Source of the DNA: Desulforamulus ferrireducens
Lineage (GTDB): Bacteria > Bacillota > Desulfotomaculia > Desulfotomaculales > Desulfotomaculaceae
Direction of reading: 5' to 3'
NCBI RefSeq assembly: GCF_002005145.1
Contig: NZ_CP019698.1
Span: forward strand, 558,001 to 622,000
Length of the DNA stretch: 64,000 nt
Positions 44,026 to 52,504 of the stretch are shown here, one piece after another; within the stretch, counting starts at the first letter, position 1, and each line of letters opens with the position of its first letter. A program made the translations under genes and the position numbers. The notes under the pieces were generated by a model. The model saw only the letters and a list, made by a program, of their open reading frames with translations, was not told where the DNA came from and made no database searches.

Positions 44026-44060
44026 AATTTAAGGCTGGCGGTTGACGCCAGCCTTAAATT
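44026..44060 (+). terminator. Terminator of the TauE operon
   Basis: A 15-bp perfect stem (AATTTAAGGCTGGCG and complement) closes a GTTGA loop, then GTTT. Confidence 0.8.
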
Positions 44061-44071
44061 GTTTAACAATT

Positions 44072-44106
44072 GAACCTTTTGTGCCACAATGTGACACAAA
44101 AGGTTC
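44072..44106. promoter_or_regulatory. 35-nt near-perfect palindrome upstream of YeiH gene
   Basis: GAACCTTTTGTG pairs with CACAAAAGGTTC around CACAATGTG, with one mismatched pair. There is no T-run, so it is not a standard terminator. The inner TTGTG...CACAA words resemble Crp/Fnr-family half-sites. The rest of 44107-44356 is AT-rich with short TGTC/GACA repeats (about 44221-44256) and no gene. Confidence 0.4.
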
Positions 44107-44356
44107 ATAATAAATCAAAAAAGAAACTGATTTAATGACAAAAAAGCTTTAAAAAACCGAATATTTTAGCGATTTCACCACTTTTAAGAGTAGTGACAAA
44201 AAGCTAATGCCTAAAATAATGTCGTTTAGATGACAAAAAAATTGTCTGACAGATGATATATATTTAGTGAGCTCAAAGAATGCACCCGGGTTATGAAAGG
44301 TCGATCGACTATTTTATGGGTTGACTATCTGAACAATTTAATAAGGGGGTATTACT

Positions 44357-45469
44357 ATGAGTGAAAGCATTAGTTCAAAGTGGGTTAAAGCCCTGCCCGG
44401 TCTATTATTTATGTTTGTCATCGCCCTCGTGACCATGGGTACCAAATCCTTTGGCGGTGAATGGACTGGCATTGAAGGCTGGATTAAGGCTAATTCCCAT
44501 TTTCTGGGCAGTGTTTTAAAAATTAACCACGTTATTATTGTAATAGTCATTGGTATGTTAATTAGAAATACTATTGGCATTCCTTCCTGGGCCCAGGCCG
44601 GGGTAAAAACTTCCCGTCTTTTTATTAAAATGGGTGTAATCCTGCTGGGCTCCCTATATAGCTTGGCCGAATTGGCTAAACTGGGTGCCACGTCCATCAT
44701 GCTTATTGCCACCTTTATGTTTGGTACCATTATTTTCACCATGTGGTTAGGCAACAAAATGAAGATGCACCCTGGTTCCTCTGCTTGTTTGGCCGCCGGT
44801 GCGGGTGTTTGTGGTGTATCAGCTATTGTGGCGGTTGCCCCGGCGGTTAAAGCAAAGGGTGAAGACATTGCCTATTCCATTGCCACCATTCTGTCCTTTG
44901 GTGTTGTCTGCTTGTTTACCTTCCCCATTCTAGGACATTTATTGGGCTTGACCCCAGAGCAGTTTGGTATGTGGGCTGGTACCGGTATCTTAAACTCCGG
45001 TCAAGTGTTAGCTGCGGCACTGGCCTTTGATCCAGGTACTGCAGACCATCCCTCCATCAGTTTAAAGGTTGGGGAAGTATATAACTTAACCCGCGTGGTG
45101 TTCTTGCCACTGGTAGTTCTGCTAATTACCATCATTTATGCTCGGATGTCTGATGACAAGAATGTAGATACATCATCCGCAAAGAACACTTTCTTTAGCA
45201 AATTCCCCTTATTTGTACTGGGCTTCATTGCCACCGTTACTTTAACCAGCTTTGGCGCCTTCGGCCCCACCGAACCCGCCTCCGCTGATTTAAAAGTAAT
45301 TCGGGAAATATATGGTTGGTTCTTCTCTATCGGTCTTACCGGTCTGGGTTTACAGATCTCCTTTGCTGAAATGAGAAAAGCCGGTGGCACACCGCTGATT
45401 GTTGGTTCAACGGCCGGTTTCCTCAAAGCAGTTCTTTCCTTAGTTGTTGTACTGCTGATGTTTTCTTAA
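44357..45469 (+). CDS. YeiH-family (UPF0324) putative sulfate/anion exporter
   Basis: A 370-residue 10-TM protein. Family marks are VIVIGMLIRNTIGIP, LFIKMGVILLG, a CLAAGAGVCGVSAIVAVAP segment, TGILNSGQVLAAAL and the C-terminal GLTGLGLQISF. In sulfate-using anaerobes it is often linked to sulfur anions, but transport has not been shown for this protein. The ATG follows AAGGGGG. A 37-aa membrane miniprotein and a Usp protein follow closely, likely in one operon. Confidence 0.82.
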   Translation: MSESISSKWVKALPGLLFMFVIALVTMGTKSFGGEWTGIEGWIKANSHFLGSVLKINHVIIVIVIGMLIRNTIGIPSWAQAGVKTSRLFIKMGVILLGSLYSLAELAKLGATSIMLIATFMFGTIIFTMWLGNKMKMHPGSSACLAAGAGVCGVSAIVAVAPAVKAKGEDIAYSIATILSFGVVCLFTFPILGHLLGLTPEQFGMWAGTGILNSGQVLAAALAFDPGTADHPSISLKVGEVYNLTRVVFLPLVVLLITIIYARMSDDKNVDTSSAKNTFFSKFPLFVLGFIATVTLTSFGAFGPTEPASADLKVIREIYGWFFSIGLTGLGLQISFAEMRKAGGTPLIVGSTAGFLKAVLSLVVVLLMFS

Positions 45470-45487
45470 GATAAAGGAGGTAAAAAA

Positions 45488-45601
45488 ATGTCCGAAAAGA
45501 AAGAAGAACGTCAATTATCCCTATTTAGTAACGAAAAATCCGAGGATCTAGCGGCTATTATAGGTGCTGCCGTTGTTATGCTGCTGGTAATTATCCTATA
45601 A
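45488..45601 (+). CDS. 37-aa single-TM miniprotein between YeiH and Usp genes
   Basis: ATG at 45488 follows AAAGGAGG by 8 nt; the stop is at 45599-45601. The product has a charged head (MSEKKEERQL), a short linker and one C-terminal TM helix (LAAIIGAAVVMLLVIIL). It lies 18 nt after the YeiH stop and 21 nt before the usp gene. This layout resembles small regulatory subunits of transporters such as KdpF, so a YeiH accessory is plausible; no homology is claimed. Confidence 0.7.
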   Translation: MSEKKEERQLSLFSNEKSEDLAAIIGAAVVMLLVIIL

Positions 45602-45622
45602 TAAAAGGAAAAGAGGGTTCCT

Positions 45623-46081
45623 ATGAAAGGTCAAGTACTGTTTATCACCGATGGTTCACCCTCTGCTGATGTTGCAGGGGAGAAAGCCATCCAATTTGCC
45701 CAGAGTATGAAACTCCCCATCCAAGCTATCTTTATCTTGGATGAAGGTTGGAAACATCTACTGGGAGATGAATGGATTAATACATCCTCTACCCGTATGA
45801 AGTTTTTTCATTGGTTTGAGGATGGGCTAAAAGACCACTCAAACACCGTGCTTATGGAATTTGCCTCCAAAGCCAGAGAACATGGTGTGGCAGTGGAGGT
45901 TGCCATTAAGATAGGTAAAACTGAGAAGGTCATAACAGAATTGACCATGGAAAAGGAAACCACTCTTTTGGTATTGCCAAATCCACACGCCACTGCTCCG
46001 GCAGCGGCAGCGGGGCTTAGGTTTAACTTGAATAAATTGGCTAAAAAAGTAAAGTGTCCAATCTTGCTCGGACCAAGATAA
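45623..46081 (+). CDS. Universal stress protein (UspA) family protein
   Basis: A 152-residue single-domain Usp. It begins with the usual hydrophobic strand (QVLFITDGSPSADVAGEKAI) and ends with KLAKKVKCPILLGPR. The nucleotide loop usually G-2x-G-9x-G-S/T is replaced by NPHATAPAAAAGLRF, so ATP binding is uncertain. Usp proteins are common partners of membrane transporters, and the position here after YeiH suggests a regulatory role. Confidence 0.75.
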   Translation: MKGQVLFITDGSPSADVAGEKAIQFAQSMKLPIQAIFILDEGWKHLLGDEWINTSSTRMKFFHWFEDGLKDHSNTVLMEFASKAREHGVAVEVAIKIGKTEKVITELTMEKETTLLVLPNPHATAPAAAAGLRFNLNKLAKKVKCPILLGPR

Positions 46082-46086
46082 AGAGA

Positions 46087-46113
46087 TCAGGGCCACCGTA
46101 ATGGTGGCTCTTT
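46087..46113. terminator. Bidirectional terminator
   Basis: AGGGCCACC pairs with GGTGGCTCTTT around GTAAT. It lies between the usp gene and the convergent 7-TM gene. Confidence 0.7.
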
Positions 46114-46121
46114 AACTTGTA

Positions 46122-46787
46122 CTAGACTATTTTTCGAACAATTTGATAAGGCAGAAGGCAGAAGGCTGGAATCATAAACAAGTGCAGGAATATAGATAGG
46201 GCCAGTGGCCAAATCCCAAAGAAATTAGCTAAACTATGAACCAACCCAATATAAGTTGGTGTCATGGAAAAGGGGTTAAAGGATACTAAAGCCAACAAAA
46301 CAACATATAAATAGATAGCCAAGGATACTTTGCGGGTAAGAAATTGGGAGTGTAAAAAAAGGTAGGCATTATAAAAAACAAAGGCAAAACTTAATACCAG
46401 CACTAAGTAAGTTAGGCTTTGACTAAACCAACCAGATTCTCGGAAAAGGTGGCTCCCCATGGGCAGGGAGGATATAAACAATATTTGCATTAGGAGATTT
46501 ATTATTAGTGCAGCAGAGTACCCCATGGTAGGAATTTTTAGCAATAATATTATCAGAGCAAAGCAGACAATGGAAGGAACCCAGGTATAAAGCCCCCAAA
46601 GGGAGGCAGCATTTTTAGCAGCCAGAAAGTCCATGAGAGAAAATAATAAGCCTGCCGTCAGGCCGGAAAACATAAAGAAATGTGACCAGCGCAAGGGTGA
46701 AATTTTCGCAGCCAGTTGAAGTGTGGGTATAATAGTACCTAAAGTTACCAAACAAAAGGCGATTTCCCAAAGTATCAATAGGTTCAT
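46122..46787 (-). CDS. Predicted seven-TM membrane protein, unknown family
   Basis: A 221-residue protein consisting almost wholly of about seven hydrophobic segments (LLILWEIAFCLVTLGTIIPT first, then SHFFMFSGLTAGLLFSLMDF and so on) with very short loops. No motif or catalytic residue stands out. It is a single gene converging on the usp operon. The start is the ATG at 46787. Confidence 0.6.
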   Translation of the reverse strand: MNLLILWEIAFCLVTLGTIIPTLQLAAKISPLRWSHFFMFSGLTAGLLFSLMDFLAAKNAASLWGLYTWVPSIVCFALIILLLKIPTMGYSAALIINLLMQILFISSLPMGSHLFRESGWFSQSLTYLVLVLSFAFVFYNAYLFLHSQFLTRKVSLAIYLYVVLLALVSFNPFSMTPTYIGLVHSLANFFGIWPLALSIFLHLFMIPAFCLLPYQIVRKIV

Positions 46788-46877
46788 GGATAACTCATCC
46801 CTAAAAAGATGTTTTATATATATATTACCAAATAAATAATAATATACATAAAAAAATTAACCCAGATTGACTCCGGG

Positions 46878-47549
46878 TTATTCCACTGCCACTACTTTTC
46901 TCTTAGCATATCTGCCAGCAATAAGCACACCACCCACCACTGCCAGCATTAACAGGTATTTAACAATAGGGTTGGCAGCGAAAAAGCCTGTCAGATAGGG
47001 TTCATCCACAATCATTTTAGCGGCGGTAAAAGCGATGACCCCTGCGCCAATATAAATAATCACTGGATAACGTTCCATCCATTTTATGATCATGGTACTG
47101 CCCCAAACCATAATGGGGACACTAATGATTAACCCTAGCACAACCAGGAGAAAGCTGCCATGGGCAGACCCGGCCACGGCCAACACATTGTCCAAACCCA
47201 TCACAACGTCAGCAACGATAATAGTACGGATAGCTTCCATACGATTGCACGCGGCTTTCAGGTCATGGCACTTTTCTTCCACCAAAAGTTTATAAGCGAT
47301 CCAGATGAGGAATAATCCCCCCACCAAAAGCAGACCGGGTATTTTCAGTAACCATACTACCGCTAAGGTGGCCAAGGCTCTGATCACGATGGCTCCGATG
47401 GTACCCCAGAGAATAACTCCTTTTTGATGTTCCTTTGGTAAGTTTCTAGCGGCCATGCCAATGACAATGGCGTTATCCCCGGCTAATACCAGGTCGATAA
47501 CAATGATGGCCAGGAGTGCCGAGAAAAATTCTGCGGAAAACAGCTCCAT
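46878..47549 (-). CDS. TerC-family membrane protein (YjbE/YkoY-like), Mn2+-regulated
   Basis: A 223-residue TerC-family protein of about seven TMs. Typical residues are VIDLVLAGDNAIVIGMAARN and VADVVMGLDNVLAVAG, which hold conserved Asp residues in the membrane. Relatives under yybP-ykoY riboswitches export Mn2+, in part to load secreted metalloproteins. The ATG at 47549 follows CGGGGGTA; the upstream frame start at 47594 lies in the leader. A yybP-ykoY riboswitch and two terminators precede it. Confidence 0.88.
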   Translation of the reverse strand: MELFSAEFFSALLAIIVIDLVLAGDNAIVIGMAARNLPKEHQKGVILWGTIGAIVIRALATLAVVWLLKIPGLLLVGGLFLIWIAYKLLVEEKCHDLKAACNRMEAIRTIIVADVVMGLDNVLAVAGSAHGSFLLVVLGLIISVPIMVWGSTMIIKWMERYPVIIYIGAGVIAFTAAKMIVDEPYLTGFFAANPIVKYLLMLAVVGGVLIAGRYAKRKVVAVE

Positions 47550-47592
47550 AATAAATACCCCCGTTCTTAGATTAGTATTTCCCAGCAAAATC

Positions 47593-47622
47593 AAAAAACC
47601 CTTACCATACTTAGGTAAAGGT
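47593..47622 (-). terminator. Second leader terminator of TerC gene
   Basis: On the minus strand CCTTTACC pairs imperfectly with GGTAAGG, followed by TTTTTT. It lies 20 nt beyond the first terminator. Confidence 0.55.
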
Positions 47623-47638
47623 TGCTAGGAAATAGAAA

Positions 47639-47664
47639 AAGACCTTTACCTAAGTAAAGGTCTT
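47639..47664 (-). terminator. First leader terminator, expression platform of the Mn2+ riboswitch
   Basis: An 11-bp perfect stem, AAGACCTTTAC and complement, with TTTTTC following on the minus strand. Its left arm is also the 3' strand of riboswitch helix P1, so folding of the two is exclusive: ligand-stabilised P1 would prevent termination. Confidence 0.8.
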
Positions 47665-47752
47665 GCTAACAACGGATGGTTGTTGCCAACAAAGCCGGGG
47701 CAAAAACCCGTCATGACGACTTTGCTGTTAAAGCTACTCCCCTTTAAGTAAA
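47653..47752 (-). ncRNA. yybP-ykoY (Mn2+) riboswitch
   Basis: Read on the minus strand the class landmarks appear in order: AAAGGGGAGTAG (47745-47734), GTCGTCATGACGGG, CCCCGGCTTTG (47700-47690), ATCCG (47677-47673) and closing GCAAGACCTTTACTT. The AAAGGGGAGTAG / ATCCG loops form the Mn2+ site in this class. The downstream gene is a TerC-family protein, a usual target. Mn2+ binding should turn expression on. Confidence 0.9.
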
Positions 47753-47789
47753 AGTATAGAAAATAGCAGTCTGCCTGTCAAGCAATTTT

Positions 47790-49094
47790 TCATCCTAAAA
47801 ATTCCATGTCAATACGCCGAATAGTGTGATCTTCCAGTTCAGAAATACTAAATTGTAGGTTTTTATAGATAAGTTTTTGGCCAAGCTCCGGCCGTTTGTG
47901 GGATTCTTCAATAAACCAGCCGCCCAGGGTAAATACTCCCTTAGCCTCTAGGTCCAGGTTAAAGGCCAAATTAAAATCGGCAATGGGTATTCGGGCGTCC
48001 AAGGAGTATTTGCCATTCCCCAGATCTTCAATGGTATTGCGCTCTTCGTCATGCTCATCCTGAATTTCGCCCACAATTTCCTCTAATATGTCCTCAATGG
48101 TTAAAAGGCCAGCTGTTCCGCCGTATTCATCTTCCACAATGGCCATTTGCAGACGGTTTTTTTGCATCCTTTTTAAGATTTGATCAATGGGGGTTTGTTC
48201 GGTTACCACCATATGTTTACGTAGGGACTGCTTGAGAAAATCCTTCATGGTGAGCAAACTTAGATCATTTAGACCACTAAAGCATAAATCCTTGGTATTG
48301 ATGTAGCCAATAATTCGATCCTTATCTCCGTCACACACTGGATAACGGGCGTATTTTTCCTCAGTAATAATTTTTAAGTTTTCCTCCCAGGGTAAATTGG
48401 TATAAAGACAAGCCATATCCATACGGGGGACCATTATTTCGCCAGCCACCCGGTCGGCAAAATGGAGGGAATTACGGGCTAATTCCAGTTCTGTTTGGCT
48501 GATTTCCCCCCCTTCATGACTTTTCAGCAGGATCATTCTTATTTCTTCCTCTGAGTGGATCTGCTGATGTTCCGATACGGACTGTAAGCCCATTAACTTA
48601 ATAACTGCCCTGGCGGAACCGTTCAATAGCCAAATGGCCGGATACATAATTTTATAAAACACAATGAGTGAAGGGGAAAGGGCTATGGTAACCTGTTCCG
48701 CCCGCTGGATGGCCAGGGTTTTGGGAGCCAGTTCCCCCACCACCACATGCAAAAAGGATATGACGGCAAACCCGATCATCACGGAGATGCCCTCAACCAC
48801 TGCAGTTGGCAAGCCTAGATAATGTATCACGGGATTTATTAAATCGGCCACCGCCGGCTTGCCAATCCAGCCCAGGGCCAGGGCTGTGAGGGTAATGCCC
48901 AACTGGCAGGCAGAAAGATAACCATCCAGATTATGAATAACTGTTCTGGCGGCTAAGGCTTTCTTATTACCGCTTTGAATTAACTGTTCAATACGTGAGT
49001 CACGAACCTTGACAATGGCAAATTCTGCTGAGACAAAAAAGGCGGTTATGGCAATGAGCAGGAATACAAAAAATAAATTAATGAGCGAAATCAC
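47790..49094 (-). CDS. CNNM/CBS-domain membrane protein (hemolysin C/CorC family)
   Basis: A 434-residue protein with the order CNNM (DUF21) membrane domain (residues 1 to about 190, with [20 protein letters not shown]), a CBS pair (about 205-340, [13 protein letters not shown] and [20 protein letters not shown]) and a CorC_HlyC transport-associated domain (about 355-434). Relatives transport Mg2+ or Na+ or sense Mg-ATP. The start is the ATG at 49094. It is monocistronic. Confidence 0.9.
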   Translation of the reverse strand: MISLINLFFVFLLIAITAFFVSAEFAIVKVRDSRIEQLIQSGNKKALAARTVIHNLDGYLSACQLGITLTALALGWIGKPAVADLINPVIHYLGLPTAVVEGISVMIGFAVISFLHVVVGELAPKTLAIQRAEQVTIALSPSLIVFYKIMYPAIWLLNGSARAVIKLMGLQSVSEHQQIHSEEEIRMILLKSHEGGEISQTELELARNSLHFADRVAGEIMVPRMDMACLYTNLPWEENLKIITEEKYARYPVCDGDKDRIIGYINTKDLCFSGLNDLSLLTMKDFLKQSLRKHMVVTEQTPIDQILKRMQKNRLQMAIVEDEYGGTAGLLTIEDILEEIVGEIQDEHDEERNTIEDLGNGKYSLDARIPIADFNLAFNLDLEAKGVFTLGGWFIEESHKRPELGQKLIYKNLQFSISELEDHTIRRIDMEFLG

Positions 49095-49226
49095 GATTTC
49101 AGTCCTTTCTACAGCTGTACATTTATATTGTGCCGCCTATGGGTAGTTAATATGAAAATGGTTCTTGCAAAATTTATTGAGAGGGTTCATAATTAATTGG
49201 TTGAACGGATCAAGGAGGTGTACGGT

Positions 49227-50657
49227 ATGAAACAGTATGATGTCATTGTAGTTGGTGCTGGTCCTGCCGGTATTTTTGCCTGCTATGAGCTTGCTAGCAA
49301 AGATCCCCGGCTGAAGGTATTGTTGATAGATAAAGGTAAAGATATTTACCAACGGGTTTGCCCCATTTTGCAAAAGAAGCTGGCGAAATGTCCGCCACCA
49401 ACCGAGAAGAAGGATTTTGCCGGTTGCTTACCAGCCTGTTCCATTACCAATGGTTTTGGCGGAGCCGGAGCCTATTCTGACGGAAAGTTTAATATTACCA
49501 CCGAGTTTGGTGGCTGGATGACTGATTATCTGTCACCTTCTGAGGTTTTAGGACTAATTAAATATGTGGATGGCATTAACATAAAATATGGTGCCAATTC
49601 CCAGACCACCGATCCTCAAACCCCGGCTGTCCGAGCTATCGAAAGAAGGGGTTTAGGGGCAGGTTTGAAACTGTTGCGAGCTGAAGTGCGCCATTTGGGT
49701 ACCGAACAAAACCTGGAGATTTTAAAGAACATCTACGAAGCCCTTAAAGAACGTATTGATATGGTTTTTGGCTGTGAGGTTGTGGATTTGCTGACAACTG
49801 TTGAGGGTGATCAACAGGTAGTGAAGGGTATTATCACCAATAAAGAAGAGTTTTTGGCCAGGAAGGTTGTGGTGGTTCCCGGCAGAGACGGATCTGAATG
49901 GCTTTCCAGCTTACTACGGAAACGTGGCTTGGAAATGATTAATAATCAAGTGGATGTAGGGGTGCGGGTGGAAACCCTCAATGCCATTATGGAAGAGATT
50001 AATGAGAATCTGTATGAAGGGAAATTCATCTACCGTACCTCGGTGGGAACTACTGTCAGAACCTTTTGTAGCAATCCCTCCGGCTATGTGGTTATAGAAA
50101 ACCACAGCGGTGTGATGTTGGCCAATGGTCATGCCTATAAGGATAAGAGTCTGGGTAGCAACAATACCAACTTTGCCCTGTTGGTATCACACAACTTCTC
50201 CTATCCCTTCAATAAACCCATTGAATATGCCAAGTCTATCTCTCGTTTGGCCAACGACCTGTCCAATGGCAGTGTATTGGTACAGCGGTACGGTGATTTG
50301 AAAAAGGGTTGGCGGTCAACCCATAAACGGTTACGGGTTGGTTTTGTGGAACCTACACTGAAGGAAGCAGAACCAGGGGATCTTAGTCTGGTACTACCCT
50401 ATAATACCATGAAGAGTATCATGGAAATGATTGAAGCCTTGGATAAGGTAACACCTGGTATTGCTTCGGAGCACACCCTGCTGTATGGTGTGGAAGCAAA
50501 ATTTTATTCCGCCCGGCCCAAACTAAATAATAAGTTCGAAACAGAGATAGCCGGTTTGTACACCGGTGGCGACGGAGCAGGCATTACCCGGGGCCTGGCT
50601 CAGGCCGGAGCTTGTGGTGTGGCTATTGCCAGGGACATTATAGAAAAACTAGGATAG
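49227..50657 (+). CDS. FAD-dependent oxidoreductase, uncharacterised family
   Basis: A 476-residue flavoprotein. The dinucleotide motif GAGPAGIFACYE is at residues about 10-21, and a second FAD-binding region (GLYTGGDGAGITRGLAQAGACG) is near the C-terminus. In between is a cysteine-bearing stretch (VCPILQKKLAKCPPPTEK, GCLPACSITNGFGGAGAYSD). The protein matches the widespread NAD(P)/FAD-dependent oxidoreductases of anaerobes with no defined substrate. The ATG at 49227 lies after AAGGAGG; the upstream in-frame start at 49197 is not supported. Confidence 0.8.
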   Translation: MKQYDVIVVGAGPAGIFACYELASKDPRLKVLLIDKGKDIYQRVCPILQKKLAKCPPPTEKKDFAGCLPACSITNGFGGAGAYSDGKFNITTEFGGWMTDYLSPSEVLGLIKYVDGINIKYGANSQTTDPQTPAVRAIERRGLGAGLKLLRAEVRHLGTEQNLEILKNIYEALKERIDMVFGCEVVDLLTTVEGDQQVVKGIITNKEEFLARKVVVVPGRDGSEWLSSLLRKRGLEMINNQVDVGVRVETLNAIMEEINENLYEGKFIYRTSVGTTVRTFCSNPSGYVVIENHSGVMLANGHAYKDKSLGSNNTNFALLVSHNFSYPFNKPIEYAKSISRLANDLSNGSVLVQRYGDLKKGWRSTHKRLRVGFVEPTLKEAEPGDLSLVLPYNTMKSIMEMIEALDKVTPGIASEHTLLYGVEAKFYSARPKLNNKFETEIAGLYTGGDGAGITRGLAQAGACGVAIARDIIEKLG

Positions 50658-50668
50658 GTTTGCAGGCT

Positions 50669-50707
50669 AAAGGAAGTGGCGCTAACTAATGCGACGCTTC
50701 CTTTTTT
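50669..50707 (+). terminator. Terminator after FAD oxidoreductase gene
   Basis: AAAGGAAGTGGCG pairs with CGACGCTTCCTTT, with TTT following. Confidence 0.7.
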
Positions 50708-50822
50708 GGTTGTGTTAATTTTAAGCTGATGAAGGTAAATACAACAATTTTCACAAAATACTTGAAAAGGCTTTCTGATTGGAATATAATTGTCATGACA
50801 ATGTTTTTTGGAAAGGGATACT

Positions 50823-51248
50823 ATGCAATTTAGTATTGAAGATTCACTAGGTTTTATTATGAACCGAACCAACACAAAATTAAAAAATGAGCTGCTCCAA
50901 CGCCTTAAACCCTACGACGTTACCCCGGAGCAATGGGCTGTGCTAAACCGCCTTTGGGAGAGGGAAGGGCTTTCGCCCAAGGAATTGGCTGAATTAACCT
51001 CCAAGGATCAACCCAACATTGCCCGTATATTAGACAAGCTAGAAAAGAAAGGGCTTATTACCCGTCAAACTAATCCTGATGATAACCGTTCTTTTCTAAT
51101 TTATCTAACTGATAGGGGCAGGGAGCTGAAGGATGAATTAATTCCCCTGGCCTTGGCAGTCTTGAACAAAGCCCTGAGAGGTATCGAGCAGGAGCAGGTC
51201 AAGGAATTAAAGCTGTTGCTTAACAGGATTTACACCAATCTGGATTAA
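50823..51248 (+). CDS. MarR family transcriptional regulator
   Basis: A 141-residue winged-helix regulator (EQWAVLNRLWEREGLSPKEL, then TSKDQPNIARILDKLEKKGL and RQTNPDDNRSFLIYLTDRGR). The ATG at 50823 follows GGAAAGGGA; an upstream frame start at 50808 is part of the ribosome binding site. The DUF169 gene follows after 23 nt and is probably its operon partner. Confidence 0.88.
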   Translation: MQFSIEDSLGFIMNRTNTKLKNELLQRLKPYDVTPEQWAVLNRLWEREGLSPKELAELTSKDQPNIARILDKLEKKGLITRQTNPDDNRSFLIYLTDRGRELKDELIPLALAVLNKALRGIEQEQVKELKLLLNRIYTNLD

Positions 51249-51271
51249 ACAAAAAAAAGGGGTGTTCTCTG

Positions 51272-52057
51272 ATGGAAAGTAAAATTGTTAAGGCCATTCA
51301 ACCTAAGTACTCTCCGGTGGCAGTTATCCTAACCAATGAGAAACCAGACTCGGCCATGCAGTTTAAGGAAGGTCGTTGGGGTTGTGTGGCAGCCATGCTC
51401 ACAGCAGCCTCAAAGGGTAAGACAGCAGTCTTTGATCGCAAAACCTTTGGTTGCATAGGCGGTGGTGTAGGCTTGGGATTTGGTAACCAGTATGTTAATT
51501 TCCCCGGCGGCATTGAATATTTCCTCTCCACGGGCAACCCTGAATTTTGCAACTCCGAAATTGGTAAAAACATCGTTAGAAATATGCCTGCTCTGGAACA
51601 CGGGGAAAGATATATAAAGAATCCGGAGCTTGCCAAAAAGTTTGTTGATAACCTGCCCATGACCGATGTACCCACCGAATACGTGGTCTTTAAACCTCTG
51701 GCAGAGGTGGCTGAAGGGGAAACACCTAAGGTAGTGGTTTTTATGGTTAATGCGGATCAATTGTCCGCACTGGTGGTGCTGGCCAACTATGCCCGGGAAA
51801 CCAACATTAATGTAATTGCCCCCTTTGGTGCAGGTTGCCATAGTATTTGTATTATACCTTATAAAGAGGAGGAAGCGGCAAATCCCAGGGCTGTGATCGG
51901 TATGACGGATATTTCGGCCCGTAAGGTTGTGGATAAGGATATCCTGTCCTTTGCCGTACCCTATAAAATGTACTTAGAGATGGAGTCCAATGTTGAGGGT
52001 AGTTTTTTAGAGGAGCATGAGTGGATAAGGATAAGAGAAAGAAATAAACAGGGATAA
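51272..52057 (+). CDS. DUF169 family protein
   Basis: A 261-residue soluble protein with the DUF169 layout (SPVAVILTNEKPDSAMQFKE, then GCVAAMLTAASKGKTAVFDR and FGCIGGGVGLGFG). DUF169 members contain conserved cysteines and are common in anaerobes; the biochemical role is not established. It lies directly downstream of the MarR gene and is likely co-transcribed. The ribosome binding site is AAAGGGG. A CACCCCcGG hairpin at 52062-52083 may end the transcript. Confidence 0.82.
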   Translation: MESKIVKAIQPKYSPVAVILTNEKPDSAMQFKEGRWGCVAAMLTAASKGKTAVFDRKTFGCIGGGVGLGFGNQYVNFPGGIEYFLSTGNPEFCNSEIGKNIVRNMPALEHGERYIKNPELAKKFVDNLPMTDVPTEYVVFKPLAEVAEGETPKVVVFMVNADQLSALVVLANYARETNINVIAPFGAGCHSICIIPYKEEEAANPRAVIGMTDISARKVVDKDILSFAVPYKMYLEMESNVEGSFLEEHEWIRIRERNKQG

Positions 52058-52061
52058 TTTT

Positions 52062-52083
52062 TCACCCCCGGTTATCCGGGGTG
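52062..52083 (+). terminator. Short hairpin after the DUF169 gene
   Basis: CACCCCCGG-TTAT-CCGGGGTG is a compact GC-rich stem without a clear T-run; termination is plausible. A very similar hairpin lies at 57613-57634. Confidence 0.4.
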
Positions 52084-52207
52084 TCAGCCTGAAGATACCC
52101 GCCACTTTAAGCTAAAAGACTTAGAGTGGCGGTTCCATTTGAATTGAAGAATATTACTAATCGTAAAAAATAGAACGGGCCGATGGCAACATTCCTAATT
52201 CTTTCTT

Positions 52208-52350
52208 CTACATCGCAATCTACTTTAAATTCATGCATGCAATAAGAAGCTCCAGGTATGCACTTTCCTAAGTCTCGGTATAGTGTGTACATATGCCATG
52301 TTTCTCTTTGGCATCGGCAAATACTCTCTTTAGTTTCACTCTGCCTTTTG
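52208..52350 (-). pseudogene. IS1182-type transposase C-terminal remnant
   Basis: On the minus strand the pieces RVFADAKEKHG, MYTLYRDLGK and LELLIACMNLK occur in order but in different frames, followed by stops where KKIAMW would be expected. Together they match the C-terminus of IS1182-type transposases such as the copy at 56773 (ERIFADAKEKYAMRYTLYRG). At least two frameshifts and two nonsense changes are present. The 61-aa frame at 52107-52292 is an artefact of this decay. Confidence 0.75.
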
Positions 52351-52454
52351 TATCACCTGATTAATGATGTCCAATCTTTTTTCTCAGCATTACATCGCCT
52401 CCACAAACTAATATATATTTTACCTAAATAGTAATATTTGGGACATTATGTAAA

Positions 52455-52491
52455 TAAAAAAGAGTGTCAACACTAATTTTGTCGACACTCT
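52455..52491 (-). terminator. Terminator of toxN
   Basis: On the minus strand AGAGTGTC pairs with GACACTCT and a run of six T follows. It lies 14 nt past the toxN stop. Confidence 0.8.
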
Positions 52492-52504
52492 GAAACCTTC
52501 TAGG

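Noticed and set aside
47639-47664. Ordinary terminator of an upstream gene
   Set aside because: It lies in the leader of the TerC gene and shares a strand with the riboswitch P1, so it is an expression platform.
52107-52292. 61-aa hypothetical gene on the minus strand
   Set aside because: Its sequence is a frameshifted IS1182-type transposase C-terminus with matching pieces in other frames.
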